Part shown: positions 9,645 through 18,727 of the stretch, in pieces
How positions within the stretch are numbered: the stretch's first letter is position 1
Layout of the letters: each line of letters begins with the position of its first letter
Assembly: GCF_035918395.1 (NCBI RefSeq)
Contig: NZ_CP142362.1
Span: forward strand, 4,253,501-4,317,500
Source: Mycolicibacterium sp. ND9-15
GTDB lineage: Bacteria > Actinomycetota > Actinomycetes > Mycobacteriales > Mycobacteriaceae
Direction: 5' to 3'
Length of the DNA: 64,000 nucleotides
Notes under the pieces: generated by a model
Database searches by the model: none
What the model was told of the DNA's origin: nothing
What the model saw: only the letters and a program-made list of their open reading frames with translations
Translations under genes and position numbers: made by a program

Positions 9645-12443
9645 GTGGCCGAAGATGTCCCGACCCAAGACCTTTCAGAAGACACACGACAGGCGCAGGA
9701 CGCTCAACCGGAGGGGTTGAGAGTCGATTCGCTGGCCCAGGTGCTCGGCACCACCAGCGAGCGGGTTCTCGAAGCGCTGACCGCGCTGGACGGTCGACCT
9801 CGCACCGCCGAGTCCGCCGTCGCAGACGACGAGGCGCAACGGGTGCGACAGGCGCTCGCCGAGCGCCCAGACGAGCCGACCGACCCCGAACCCGCCGACA
9901 CGTCCGAAGCCACCGACGGTGACGAACCGGAATCCCGGTTGATTCTGGAGACCCCCGTGGCGGAGACTCCGGAGCGCGCCGAATACATGCCGCTGTTCGT
10001 GGCGCCGCAACCGGTCGAATTCGACTACGACGCCGGTGCCGACGCCCACTCCGACGACGATGACGATGATGACGACGACGGCGACGGCCAAGACGCGGAG
10101 GACGACCAGTCCGAACGGCCGTCGGGGCGGCGTCGCCGCCGTGGCCGGCGCGGCCGCGGGCGGGGCCGCGGGGAGCAGAACGGTGACGACTCCGATACCG
10201 ACGGCGACGACAGCCAGGGCAGCGACCAGGACGACGAGTCGGACGACTCCGACGAGGACACCGGCGACGACGAGAACACCGGCGCGGATGGCGCCACCCG
10301 CCGTCGTCGCCGCCGTCGTCGTCGTAAATCCGGCTCGGGGGACGACAGCGACGGAGGCGGGTCGCCCGACGACCCGCCGAACACCGTCGTCCACGAGCGA
10401 GAGCCGCGGAAATCGACGCGAGGCGACAAGTCCGCCCAAAGCGGCGATGGCGAGATCCAGGGCATCAGCGGATCGACCCGCCTGGAGGCCAAGCGGCAGC
10501 GCAGGCGGGACGGCCGCGATGCCGGCAGGCGCCGTCCGCCGATTCTGAGCGAAGCCGAGTTCCTGGCCAGGCGCGAAGCCGTCGAGCGGATGATGGTCGT
10601 CCGCGACAAGGTCCGCACCGAGCCGCCGCACGAGGGCGCCCGCTACACCCAGATCGCGGTGCTCGAGGACGGTGTCGTCGTGGAGCACTTCGTCACCTCG
10701 GCCGCCTCCGCCTCGCTGGTCGGCAACATCTATCTCGGCATCGTGCAGAACGTGCTGCCCTCGATGGAGGCTGCCTTCGTCGACATCGGCCGCGGACGCA
10801 ACGGGGTGCTCTACGCGGGCGAGGTGAACTGGGAGGCCGCCGGGCTCGGCGGCGCGAACCGCAAGATCGAGCAGGCGCTCAAGCCGGGCGACTACGTCGT
10901 CGTCCAGGTCAGCAAGGACCCCGTCGGGCACAAGGGCGCCCGATTGACGACGCAGGTCTCGCTGGCCGGCCGCTACCTGGTCTACGTGCCGGGGGCCTCC
11001 TCGACCGGGATCAGCCGCAAGCTTCCCGACACCGAACGTCAGCGGCTCAAGGAGATCCTGCGCGAGGTCGTGCCGCCCGATGCCGGGGTGATCATCAGGA
11101 CCGCGTCGGAGGGCGTCAAGGAAGAAGACATCCGCACCGACGTCGAACGTCTGGCCAAGCGGTGGACGGAGGTCGAGGCCAAGGCCGCGGACATCACCGC
11201 GAAGAAGGCCGGCGCGGCGGTCGCGCTGTACGAAGAGCCTGACGTGCTGGTCAAGGTGATCCGCGACCTGTTCAACGAGGACTTCACCGGGTTGACGGTG
11301 TCCGGCGAGGACGCCTGGAAGACCATCAACGACTACGTGAATTCCGTTGCGCCCGAACTTCTTCCGCGGCTGACGAAGTACGAACCGGGGTCACCGGACG
11401 GCCCCGACGTGTTCGCCGTGCACCGCATCGACGAGCAACTGACCAAGGCGATGGACCGCAAGGTGTGGCTGCCGTCGGGTGGGACGCTGGTCATCGACCG
11501 CACCGAGGCGATGACGGTCATCGACGTCAACACCGGCAAGTTCACCGGCTCGGGCGGCAACCTGGAGCAGACCGTCACCCGCAACAACCTCGAGGCGGCC
11601 GAGGAGATCGTGCGCCAACTGCGGCTGCGCGACATCGGCGGCATCGTCGTCATCGACTTCATCGACATGGTGCTCGAGTCCAACCGCGACCTGGTGCTGC
11701 GCAGGCTGACCGAGGCGTTGGCGCGCGACCGCACCCGTCACCAGGTTTCCGAGGTGACCTCGCTGGGCCTGGTGCAGCTGACGCGAAAGCGGCTCGGCAC
11801 CGGTCTCGTGGAGGCGTTCTCGACGCCGTGCACCCACTGCGCCGGGCGGGGGATCGTGCTGCACGGCGACCCCGTGGACTCCACGTCGGGAAGCGGACGC
11901 AAGTCGGAGAACGGTGGCGGGCGACGTGGTAGGCGCGGCAAGCGCGGCGGCAAACCCGACGACGTCGCGGTCGCCAAGGTGCCCCCGCACCCCGCGGGCG
12001 AACATCCGATGTTCAAGGCGATGGCGGCCGCCAACGGTCGCCATGACGAAGACGACGAGGACGACACCGCCGAAAGCCCTGAACGGAAGCCCGAAGAGGT
12101 CGCCGAGACCGATTCCGAGGCCATCCGTACCGCGGTGATCGACTCCGGGGAGGACGACATCGAGGACCTCGAGGAGGAGGACTACGACGAGTCCGAGGAC
12201 GACTCCGACTCGGACGAGGACGAGGACGACGACGAGATCGATCTGGACTCCGACGACGACGACATCGACGACGACATCGAGGTCATCGGCGCCGATGACG
12301 ATTCCGATGACGAGTACGACGACTCCGATGACGACGACTCCGAGGAGTACGTGGCGCCACCGCCGCCGGCGGCCGTCTCCGGCGGGCGGCATCGGCGCCG
12401 CGCGGCCGCTCGGCCTGCGGGCCCGCCGACCCACGAGCGCTGA
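9645..12443 (+). CDS. rne: Ribonuclease E/G
   Basis: The 932-residue endoribonuclease is the core of mycobacterial mRNA decay and rRNA processing. Residues ~1-300 are low complexity: an aspartate run near residue 135, then Arg/Gly-rich blocks. The conserved core follows, with an S1 RNA-binding segment (GNIYLGIVQNVLPSMEAAFVDIG), the DNase I-like catalytic aspartates (VIDVNTGKF and VIDFIDM) and the Zn-link CTHCAGRG near residue 727. The C-terminal ~150 residues are a second extreme Asp/Glu-rich tail. Core in the middle with disordered arms on both sides is the mycobacterial arrangement. Start GTG 9645 has AAGGAG upstream. Confidence 0.95.
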   Translation: MAEDVPTQDLSEDTRQAQDAQPEGLRVDSLAQVLGTTSERVLEALTALDGRPRTAESAVADDEAQRVRQALAERPDEPTDPEPADTSEATDGDEPESRLILETPVAETPERAEYMPLFVAPQPVEFDYDAGADAHSDDDDDDDDDGDGQDAEDDQSERPSGRRRRRGRRGRGRGRGEQNGDDSDTDGDDSQGSDQDDESDDSDEDTGDDENTGADGATRRRRRRRRRKSGSGDDSDGGGSPDDPPNTVVHEREPRKSTRGDKSAQSGDGEIQGISGSTRLEAKRQRRRDGRDAGRRRPPILSEAEFLARREAVERMMVVRDKVRTEPPHEGARYTQIAVLEDGVVVEHFVTSAASASLVGNIYLGIVQNVLPSMEAAFVDIGRGRNGVLYAGEVNWEAAGLGGANRKIEQALKPGDYVVVQVSKDPVGHKGARLTTQVSLAGRYLVYVPGASSTGISRKLPDTERQRLKEILREVVPPDAGVIIRTASEGVKEEDIRTDVERLAKRWTEVEAKAADITAKKAGAAVALYEEPDVLVKVIRDLFNEDFTGLTVSGEDAWKTINDYVNSVAPELLPRLTKYEPGSPDGPDVFAVHRIDEQLTKAMDRKVWLPSGGTLVIDRTEAMTVIDVNTGKFTGSGGNLEQTVTRNNLEAAEEIVRQLRLRDIGGIVVIDFIDMVLESNRDLVLRRLTEALARDRTRHQVSEVTSLGLVQLTRKRLGTGLVEAFSTPCTHCAGRGIVLHGDPVDSTSGSGRKSENGGGRRGRRGKRGGKPDDVAVAKVPPHPAGEHPMFKAMAAANGRHDEDDEDDTAESPERKPEEVAETDSEAIRTAVIDSGEDDIEDLEEEDYDESEDDSDSDEDEDDDEIDLDSDDDDIDDDIEVIGADDDSDDEYDDSDDDDSEEYVAPPPPAAVSGGRHRRRAAARPAGPPTHER

Positions 12444-12475
12444 TCCCGCGCCGACGAGCCGTGACCTGCGGTGAT

Positions 12476-12505
12476 TTGACCCTCATGCGGCGACTCAAGT
12501 AGCCT
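12476..12505 (+). promoter_or_regulatory. Candidate promoter of rplU-rpmA
   Basis: TTGACC at 12476-12481 and TAGCCT at 12500-12505 are separated by 18 bases. They lie about 110 bases before rplU, in the gap after rne, and could drive the ribosomal protein operon with a leader of roughly 105 bases. Confidence 0.4.
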
Positions 12506-12617
12506 TGAGCAGTTGTCGCCAGGCTCTGGAAACGCGAGTCGGCGGCAGTCGGAAATCCAGACCAGCGCAGCAGCAAGTAGCGCGCGCCCACTGAACGACG
12601 TAGGAGTAAGCAGGACG

Positions 12618-12941
12618 ATGGCAGCCGACAAGGTTACGTACGCAATCGTCAAGACCGGCGGCAAGCAGTACAAGGTCGCCGTCGGTGACGTGGTGAAGGT
12701 CGAGAAGCTCGACTCCGAGCCGGGCGCCAGCGTCTCGCTGCCCGTGGCCCTCGTCGTGGACGGGTCGAAGGTGACCGCCGACGCCAAGGCGCTGGAAAAG
12801 GTCGCCGTCACCGGTGAGGTCCTCGAGCACACCAAGGGCCCCAAGATTCGCATCCACAAGTTCAAGAACAAGACCGGCTACCACAAGCGGCAGGGACACC
12901 GTCAGCAGCTGACCGTCCTCAAGGTCACCGGCATCAAGTGA
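12618..12941 (+). CDS. rplU: Large ribosomal subunit protein bL21
   Basis: The 107-residue protein shows the L21 signature: YAIVKTGGKQYKVAVGD at the start and FKNKTGYHKRQGHRQ near the end. It binds 23S rRNA in the 50S subunit. The ATG at 12618 has AGGAGTAAGCAGGACG upstream. It precedes rpmA by 46 bases, the conserved L21-L27 pair. Confidence 0.97.
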   Translation: MAADKVTYAIVKTGGKQYKVAVGDVVKVEKLDSEPGASVSLPVALVVDGSKVTADAKALEKVAVTGEVLEHTKGPKIRIHKFKNKTGYHKRQGHRQQLTVLKVTGIK

Positions 12942-12987
12942 TGAGCCGTCAGGCGAAGAACAGAAAGCACTGAGGGGAACCACAGAC

Positions 12988-13254
12988 ATGGCACACAAGA
13001 AGGGCGCGTCCAGCTCGCGTAACGGTCGTGACTCCGCCGCACAGCGGCTCGGCGTCAAGCGGTTCGGCGGCCAGATCGTCAAGGCCGGCGAGATTCTGGT
13101 GCGGCAGCGGGGTACTCATTTCCATCCCGGCACTAACGTCGGCCGTGGCGGTGACGACACGTTGTTCGCCACGGCTCCCGGCGCGGTCGAGTTCGGCTCC
13201 AAGCGCGGCCGCAAGACCGTCAGCGTCGTGCGACCGTCGCCCCAGGAGGCCTGA
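12988..13254 (+). CDS. rpmA: Large ribosomal subunit protein bL27
   Basis: An 88-residue L27, with MAHKKGASSSRNGRDSAAQRLGVKRFGGQ at the N-terminus, the flexible tail that reaches the peptidyl transferase centre. The core GDDTLFATAPGAVEF is also conserved. It is co-transcribed with rplU and followed by obg after a structured gap. Confidence 0.97.
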   Translation: MAHKKGASSSRNGRDSAAQRLGVKRFGGQIVKAGEILVRQRGTHFHPGTNVGRGGDDTLFATAPGAVEFGSKRGRKTVSVVRPSPQEA

Positions 13255-13329
13255 CTTTCCGCCGCGAATGTGAAGCTGCTGCGACTTCAGGCTGAGATCC
13301 GGCGGTAGCTTCACACTCGTCACGGAAAG
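13255..13329 (+). promoter_or_regulatory. Nested hairpin that includes the obg ribosome-binding site
   Basis: The outer arms CTTTCCG (13255-13261) and CGGAAAG (13323-13329) enclose a second stem, TGTGAAGCT (13269-13277) with AGCTTCACA (13307-13315). The right outer arm contains most of the GGAAAGGAA ribosome site of obg. It may act as an attenuator/terminator or mask obg translation; which is not decidable here. Confidence 0.4.
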
Positions 13330-13337
13330 GAAGTCCG

Positions 13338-14783
13338 ATGCCCCGGTTCGTCGACCGCGTCGTGATCCACGCGCGGGCCGGCAACGGCGGTAACGGCTGC
13401 GCGTCGGTGCACCGCGAGAAGTTCAAACCCCTCGGCGGCCCGGACGGCGGCAACGGCGGCCGCGGCGGCAGCGTGATCCTGGTCGTCGATCCGCAAGTGC
13501 ACACGCTGCTCGACTTCCATTTCCACCCGCACGTCGTGGCGCCGTCCGGCAAGCCGGGCGCGGGCAGCAACCGGGACGGGGCCGCGGGCGCAGATCTCGA
13601 GGTCAACGTTCCCGACGGCACCGTCGTGCTCGACGAGCACGGCCGGCTGATCGCCGACCTCGTCGGCGCCGGCACCCGCTTCGAAGCCGCCGCCGGCGGC
13701 CGCGGCGGTCTGGGCAACGCCGCACTGGCGTCGCGGGCGCGCAAGGCCCCGGGCTTCGCGCTGCTGGGCGAGAAGGGCCAGGCCCGCGACCTGACCCTGG
13801 AACTCAAGACCGTCGCCGACGTCGGGCTCGTCGGGTTTCCGTCCGCGGGTAAATCCTCGCTGGTCTCGGTCATCTCGGCGGCCAAGCCGAAAATCGCGGA
13901 CTACCCGTTCACCACGCTGGCGCCCAACCTCGGCGTGGTGTCTGCCGGGGGCAACACCTTCACCGTCGCTGACGTGCCCGGCCTGATCCCCGGCGCGTCG
14001 GAGGGACGCGGGCTCGGATTGGACTTCCTTCGCCACATCGAACGCTGTGCGGTGCTGGTGCACGTGGTCGACTGCGCGACGATGGAACCGGGCCGCGACC
14101 CCGTCTCCGACATCGACGCCCTGGAAGCCGAGTTGGCCGCGTACACGCCGACGCTGCAAGGGGATACGACGCTCGGCGACCTCGCGGAACGTCCGCGCGC
14201 GGTGGTGCTGAACAAGATCGACCTGCCCGACGCGCGGGAGCTGGCCGACTTCGTGCGCGACGAGGTCGAGCGCAGGTACGGCTGGCCGGTGTTCGAGGTC
14301 TCCACTGTCACCCGAGAAGGGTTGCGGCCGTTGACGTTCGCCCTGTGGGAGATGGTGTCGGCTTACCGTGACTCACAGCCCGCGCCGGCTGCGCGCCGGC
14401 CCGTCATCCGGCCCGTCCCCGTGGACGAGAGCGGCTTCACCATCGACCCGGACGGTCACGGCGGCTTCGTCGTACATGGGATTCGACCCGAACGATGGGT
14501 CGCCCAAACCGATTTCGCCAATGACGAGGCGGTCGGATATCTCGGCGACCGGCTGGCACGGCTCGGTGTGGAAGAGGAACTGTTCAAGCTGGGCGCCCGG
14601 CCCGGATGCGCCGTCACGATCGGGGAGGTCACGTTCGATTGGGAGCCACAGACCCCTGCGGGGGTGGACGTGCCGATGTCGGGCCGTGGCACCGATCAGC
14701 GCCTCGAGCAGACCGACCGGGTCGGCGCTGCTGACCGCAAGGCCGCCCGCAAGGAGCGACGCAAACCCGGCGGTGAGTCATGA
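13338..14783 (+). CDS. obg: GTPase Obg (CgtA)
   Basis: The 481-residue GTPase acts in late 50S ribosome assembly and stress signalling. The glycine-rich Obg fold occupies residues 1-158 (GGPDGGNGGRGGSV). The G domain shows GFPSAGKSSLVS (G1), DVPGLIPGA (G3) and NKIDLPDA (G4). A C-terminal OCT domain follows, then a basic tail (KAARKERRKPGG). Ribosome site GGAAAGGAAGTCCG precedes the ATG. The last codons overlap proB by ATGA. Confidence 0.97.
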   Translation: MPRFVDRVVIHARAGNGGNGCASVHREKFKPLGGPDGGNGGRGGSVILVVDPQVHTLLDFHFHPHVVAPSGKPGAGSNRDGAAGADLEVNVPDGTVVLDEHGRLIADLVGAGTRFEAAAGGRGGLGNAALASRARKAPGFALLGEKGQARDLTLELKTVADVGLVGFPSAGKSSLVSVISAAKPKIADYPFTTLAPNLGVVSAGGNTFTVADVPGLIPGASEGRGLGLDFLRHIERCAVLVHVVDCATMEPGRDPVSDIDALEAELAAYTPTLQGDTTLGDLAERPRAVVLNKIDLPDARELADFVRDEVERRYGWPVFEVSTVTREGLRPLTFALWEMVSAYRDSQPAPAARRPVIRPVPVDESGFTIDPDGHGGFVVHGIRPERWVAQTDFANDEAVGYLGDRLARLGVEEELFKLGARPGCAVTIGEVTFDWEPQTPAGVDVPMSGRGTDQRLEQTDRVGAADRKAARKERRKPGGES

Positions 14784-15916
14784 CGGCCCCCGTGCACTCC
14801 GGCGATTCGGCGCACCGGGAAGCGATCCGGACCGCGCGCAGCGTCGTCGTCAAGATCGGCACCACGGCGCTGACCACGCCGTCCGGGGTGTTCGACGCCA
14901 GCAGGCTCGCCGTACTGGTCGAAGCCATCGAAGGCCGGATGAAGGCCGGTTCGGACGTGGTGATCGTGTCGTCGGGGGCGATCGCGGCGGGTATCGAACC
15001 GCTGCGACTGTCGAAACGCCCCACTGACCTGGCGACCAAGCAGGCGGCGGCCAGCGTCGGGCAGGTGGCGCTCGTCAATGCGTGGAGTGCGGCGTTCGCC
15101 CCGTACCAGCGCACCGTCGGACAGGTGCTGCTGACCGCGCACGACATCTCGATGCGGGTGCAGCACACCAACGCACAACGCACACTCGACCGGTTACGGG
15201 CATTGCACGCGGTGGCGATCGTCAACGAGAACGACACCGTGGCCACCAACGAGATCCGGTTCGGGGACAACGACCGGCTCTCGGCGCTGGTGGCGCACCT
15301 GGTCGGCGCCGACGCGCTGGTGCTGCTGTCAGACATCGACGGGCTTTACGAGTCGGATCCTCGAAAAGCGCGCGAAACAGGCGGGGCGCGCTTCATCTCC
15401 GAGGTTGCGGGGCCGGGCGATCTGGACGGTGTGGTGGCCGGCCGGAGCAGCCATCTGGGTACCGGAGGAATGGCGTCGAAGCTGTCGTCAGCCCTGCTGG
15501 CCGCCGACGCAGGGGTGCCGGTGCTGTTGGCCGCCGCATCGGACGCGGCGGCCGCGCTGGCGGACGCGTCGGTCGGCACGGTGTTCGCTCCGCGACCCGA
15601 GCGGATGTCGGCGCGCCGGTTCTGGGTGCGGTACGCCGCCGAGGCCGCGGGCGCTCTGACGCTCGACGACGGGGCGGTGCACGCAGTGGTACGACAGCGG
15701 CGCTCGCTGCTGCCCGCGGGCATCACCGCGGTGTCGGGGCGCTTTTACGGCGGCGACGTCGTCGAGTTGCGATCGCAGGGCGGGACGATGGTCGCGCGCG
15801 GCGTGGTCGCCTACGACCGCGGCGAACTGGCGTCGATGTTGGGCCGGTCGACGTCGGACCTGCCGCCGGAACTGCGGCGCCCGGCGGTCCACGCCGACGA
15901 TTTGGTGGCCGTCTAA
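14780..15916 (+). CDS. proB: Glutamate 5-kinase
   Basis: The 378-residue enzyme phosphorylates glutamate, the first step of proline synthesis; proA for the next step is at 26434. The kinase core shows VVKIGTTALT, VSSGAIAAG, NENDTVATNEIRFGDND and GTGGMASKLSSA. A C-terminal PUA domain follows residue ~285. Its TAA stop forms the last three bases of the CTAA target duplication of the adjacent insertion sequence, so the protein is intact. The insertion now separates proB from the hairpin that probably terminated it. Confidence 0.96.
   Translation: MTAPVHSGDSAHREAIRTARSVVVKIGTTALTTPSGVFDASRLAVLVEAIEGRMKAGSDVVIVSSGAIAAGIEPLRLSKRPTDLATKQAAASVGQVALVNAWSAAFAPYQRTVGQVLLTAHDISMRVQHTNAQRTLDRLRALHAVAIVNENDTVATNEIRFGDNDRLSALVAHLVGADALVLLSDIDGLYESDPRKARETGGARFISEVAGPGDLDGVVAGRSSHLGTGGMASKLSSALLAADAGVPVLLAAASDAAAALADASVGTVFAPRPERMSARRFWVRYAAEAAGALTLDDGAVHAVVRQRRSLLPAGITAVSGRFYGGDVVELRSQGGTMVARGVVAYDRGELASMLGRSTSDLPPELRRPAVHADDLVAV
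15913..15916. repeat. Target site duplication of the insertion sequence, left copy
   Basis: CTAA, matching CTAA at 17346-17349 on the other side of the element. The last three bases are the proB stop codon. Confidence 0.85.
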
Positions 15917-17345
15917 TACTGCAGCCGTAGATCGGGATCATTGATTTAGGCGTCGTCGGTAGTGCGATATCCGTGCTCGGTACTGGTGGCGTCTTCGCCA
16001 TCGTGACCAGGCCAGCAGGCTGGTGAGGGTCTGGTTGGTGACGAGCAGCAGGGCGTCGAATAGTCGACGAAACTCGTTGACTGTCAAGGCGATCAGGCCT
16101 GTCGGGGCGGGTTGAGTGTCGCGTTCGATGGCGCAGGCCACGGCCAAGAAGGCATGCGCGAGCATGGCCAAGGTGGTCCAGCGATACCAGGAAGTCCAGC
16201 GCCGGACCTGATGCTGGTCGAGGCCGACAAGACCTTTGGCAGCTTGGAAGGATTCCTCGATGCGCCAGCGTTGTCCGGCCACGGCAACCAGGGTGCGCAG
16301 CGGGACCGGCCGCGGGCTGTAGCAGCGTAGGTAGGCGTGCTCGCCGGTCGTATCGTTGCGGCGGATCAGCAAATGGTGCACACCGTTGTCGGTGTCGTCT
16401 TCAGGTAGCAGCCGAAACCACGCCCAGGAGTACAGCCGGGGGCCGTGTGCCCCGGCGCCGGCGGAATGGCGCTGCCAAGCGTGAGCCGGGATCAACGCCG
16501 GCAGCGCATCGACGCGTATCGGACCGGCGTGAGTGGGCACCCGGCGGTTGGCCGCGATCGCCAGCACGTAGCCCAGGCCGTGCGTGCGCACGTCGGCCCG
16601 CAGGCGCGGGTCAGCGCCGTAGACTTCATCGCCGGCCACCCACCCCGCGGGAATCTTCGCCTCGACAGCGCGGGCGATCAGCGCCCGGGCCAGCCCCGGC
16701 TTAGTCGAAAAACCCCTGTGCTCGTGGGGAATCCCCGCATCGGTGCAGCGGTCAGGATCCTCGGTCCAGGACTTGGGCAAATACAGGGCCCGGTCAATCA
16801 GAGCGTGTCCGCGGGGTGCGGCGTAGGTCAGATACACCGCCACTTGGGAGTTCTCGATGCGGCCCGCGGTACCAGAGTATTGGCGCTGCACACCGACCGA
16901 GCGGGTGCCCTTCTTGACATCCCCGGTTTCATCGACGACCAGGATCGCCTCGTGATTTCCGAAGGCGTCGATGACGTAGTCGCGCAGATCGTCGCGAACG
17001 TCATCGGCGTCCCAGCTGGCGCGTGCCAGCAGATGCTGCAGACCATCGGGCGTGGCCGCGCCGCGGTGCTCGGCGATCGTCCAGCAATTCTTGCGATCCA
17101 GACCCGACACCAGTCCGGCCATCAACGCGCCGGCATGCCGCAGCGGCTCGTAGCGGGCAAAACGCGGCGCGATGCGGTCCAACACCGCCGAGAACTCGGC
17201 CTGCCATCGGTCAGGGTCTACGCTATGAACCGCGGCGGCCGCGGCATTTTCTGTTGTCTTCACAAACTCTGAACAATGCCGCGGTCACCGCCTCGACCTG
17301 GGCAGACACGCCGAATCCCACCACACCCGATCTACGGCTGCAGTA
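15917..17345 (-). mobile_element. IS701-family insertion sequence, complete (1429 bp)
   Basis: The element is bounded by perfect 20-bp terminal inverted repeats: TACTGCAGCCGTAGATCGGG at 15917-15936 and its complement at 17326-17345. It is flanked by CTAA at 15913-15916 and 17346-17349. A four-base YTAR-type duplication is what IS701-family elements make. One intact transposase gene fills it on the minus strand. Intact ends and frame suggest a recent insertion. Confidence 0.93.
15938..17263 (-). CDS. IS701-family DDE transposase
   Basis: The 441-residue transposase starts at a GTG at 17263. The catalytic acidic residues fit the DDE_5 superfamily arrangement: Asp in ILVVDETGDVKKG (about residue 110), Asp in WVAGDEVYGADPRLR (about 210) and Glu in QRWRIEESFQAAKG (about 335). 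The C-terminal tail is strongly basic. It catalyses cut-and-paste movement of its own element. No frameshift is seen, so it should be functional. Confidence 0.92.
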   Translation of the reverse strand: MKTTENAAAAAVHSVDPDRWQAEFSAVLDRIAPRFARYEPLRHAGALMAGLVSGLDRKNCWTIAEHRGAATPDGLQHLLARASWDADDVRDDLRDYVIDAFGNHEAILVVDETGDVKKGTRSVGVQRQYSGTAGRIENSQVAVYLTYAAPRGHALIDRALYLPKSWTEDPDRCTDAGIPHEHRGFSTKPGLARALIARAVEAKIPAGWVAGDEVYGADPRLRADVRTHGLGYVLAIAANRRVPTHAGPIRVDALPALIPAHAWQRHSAGAGAHGPRLYSWAWFRLLPEDDTDNGVHHLLIRRNDTTGEHAYLRCYSPRPVPLRTLVAVAGQRWRIEESFQAAKGLVGLDQHQVRRWTSWYRWTTLAMLAHAFLAVACAIERDTQPAPTGLIALTVNEFRRLFDALLLVTNQTLTSLLAWSRWRRRHQYRARISHYRRRLNQ

Positions 17346-17349
17346 CTAA
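17346..17349. repeat. Target site duplication of the insertion sequence, right copy
   Basis: CTAA, identical to the left copy and directly next to the right inverted repeat. Confidence 0.85.
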
Positions 17350-17351
17350 GA

Positions 17352-17404
17352 GGGATTTCGGTGCGCTACTGATCGCCTAGCGATTGGATGCGCACCGAAA
17401 TCCC
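17352..17404. terminator. Bidirectional hairpin between proB (plus IS) and the sirtuin gene
   Basis: GGGATTTCGGTGCGC at 17352-17366 is perfectly complementary to 17390-17404, a 15-bp stem. The loop carries an inner ATCGC-CTA-GCGAT stem. The sirtuin stop lies inside the structure. Before the insertion it would have sat directly after proB, between convergent genes. Confidence 0.6.
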
Positions 17405-18228
17405 CTCGCGGGCAGCTCGTCGGCCAATAACGCCAGCATGGGGGAGCATCCGTTGTCGATCTTGACCGTCGCCAGGTCGTCGCCGCGGGTGTATCCGCGG
17501 TTGATGATCGCGATCGGCATGCCTGCCGCCGCGGCGCGGCGTACGAAGCGATAGCCCGAGTACACCGTCAGCGACGAGCCGGCCACCAGCAGGGCGTCAG
17601 CCTCGTCAAGCAGTGAATATGCGTGCTCCACACGCTCTTTGGGCACGTTTTCGCCGAAGTAGACGATGTCGGGTTTGAGCATCCCGCCGCAGTGCGGACA
17701 GTCCACGACGCGGAACGACCCGGTGTCGCCGACGACGGCGTCGGCATCCGGTGCGACCGCGATGCCGCCGACGGCCTCCGCGGCCCGCTCGGCGAACTCC
17801 GGGTTGGCGGCTTCCAGCAGGCCGGCCAGCGCGGCTCGCGACATGGTGTGCCCGCAATCCAGACAGACCACGTGGGCGTACGTGCCGTGCAGGTTGACGA
17901 CGTTGCCGCTGCCGGCCTTGGTGTGCAGCAGGTCGACGTTCTGGGTGATCAGCCCCGGCACCACACCCGCGGCCTCGAGCGCCGCGAGCGCTCGATGGCC
18001 GACGTTGGGAAGCGTGACGTCCATGTGCCGCCAGCCGAGATGGTTGCGCGCCCAGTAGCGCTGCCGAAACCCGGCGTCGGAGGTGAACTGCCGAATCGTC
18101 ATCGGGTTGCTCGGCGGCGAGTCCGGCCCGCGGTAGTCGGGGATCCCGGAGTCGGTGGAGATCCCGGCGCCGGTGAGCACGGCGAGTCGGCGGCCACGCA
18201 GCACGTCGACGAGTTCGGGCGCTTCCAC
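17377..18228 (-). CDS. NAD-dependent protein deacylase, sirtuin family
   Basis: The 283-residue Sir2 protein removes acyl groups from lysine, consuming NAD+ and releasing nicotinamide. NAD-binding motifs are VLTGAGISTDSGIPDYRG (residues ~17-34) and TQNVDLLH (~95). The catalytic His lies in NLHGTY (~113). The zinc ribbon is CLDC and CPHC. It is convergent with proB. The next upstream minus-strand gene starts 20 bases away, so it may share a transcript with the molybdopterin oxidoreductase. Confidence 0.92.
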   Translation of the reverse strand: MEAPELVDVLRGRRLAVLTGAGISTDSGIPDYRGPDSPPSNPMTIRQFTSDAGFRQRYWARNHLGWRHMDVTLPNVGHRALAALEAAGVVPGLITQNVDLLHTKAGSGNVVNLHGTYAHVVCLDCGHTMSRAALAGLLEAANPEFAERAAEAVGGIAVAPDADAVVGDTGSFRVVDCPHCGGMLKPDIVYFGENVPKERVEHAYSLLDEADALLVAGSSLTVYSGYRFVRRAAAAGMPIAIINRGYTRGDDLATVKIDNGCSPMLALLADELPARGFRCASNR

Positions 18229-18247
18229 ATGACCGAGAGTACGAGTC

Positions 18248-18727
18248 TCAGCTCATCAGCGCCTGCGGCGACAGTTCTTTGAGCATCGCATTGGCCCAGC
18301 GCATCTGCCGCAGCGCTTGCGGATGACACCGCTGAGCCAGCTCGAGCAGCCGTTCGTCCTTGGCCGCCTGGGCCCCCTGGGCCAGCAGCTCCCAGTCGAG
18401 CGAAACACCGGCGGCCTGTCGGTGCAGCCGCCGTAGATCGGCGAGCAGCAGCAGCGCCGGTTCAGGACGTCGGCCGAGGCGGTCGCTGACCCACCGCTGC
18501 ACAGACTCGGTGAGCGCCGAGGTGCGCGGACGAGCACGGAGCCGGACGCCGTAGCACCGCCCGGTCTCGGCGATCAGTTCCACATGCTCGCGCGACCATC
18601 CGGCCAGACCGAGCGCCACATGGTAGATGGCGTGATCGCTGTGGTGGCGAGCGGCGACCGAGTCAAGCGAGCGGGCCAGCCGCACTTCCGAGCGGTGCAA
18701 CTCTCGAAGCGCCATGCCGAGTTTCAT
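18248..18727 (-). CDS. Uncharacterised helical protein downstream of the molybdopterin oxidoreductase
   Basis: This gene encodes 159 residues starting at the ATG at 18727, which overlaps the stop of the oxidoreductase gene by ATGA. The sequence (MKLGMALRELHRSEVRLARSL onward) is predicted mostly helical, rich in Arg, Leu and His, and has a single Cys. I do not recognise a domain. The tight coupling suggests it works with the oxidoreductase, perhaps as a chaperone or subunit; that is inference. Confidence 0.6.
   Translation of the reverse strand: MKLGMALRELHRSEVRLARSLDSVAARHHSDHAIYHVALGLAGWSREHVELIAETGRCYGVRLRARPRTSALTESVQRWVSDRLGRRPEPALLLLADLRRLHRQAAGVSLDWELLAQGAQAAKDERLLELAQRCHPQALRQMRWANAMLKELSPQALMS

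Noticed and set aside
10054..10340. Tandem GAC/GTC repeats within rne as a CRISPR or DNA repeat.
   Set aside because: They encode Asp-rich and Arg-rich low-complexity protein segments in frame; there are no spacers.
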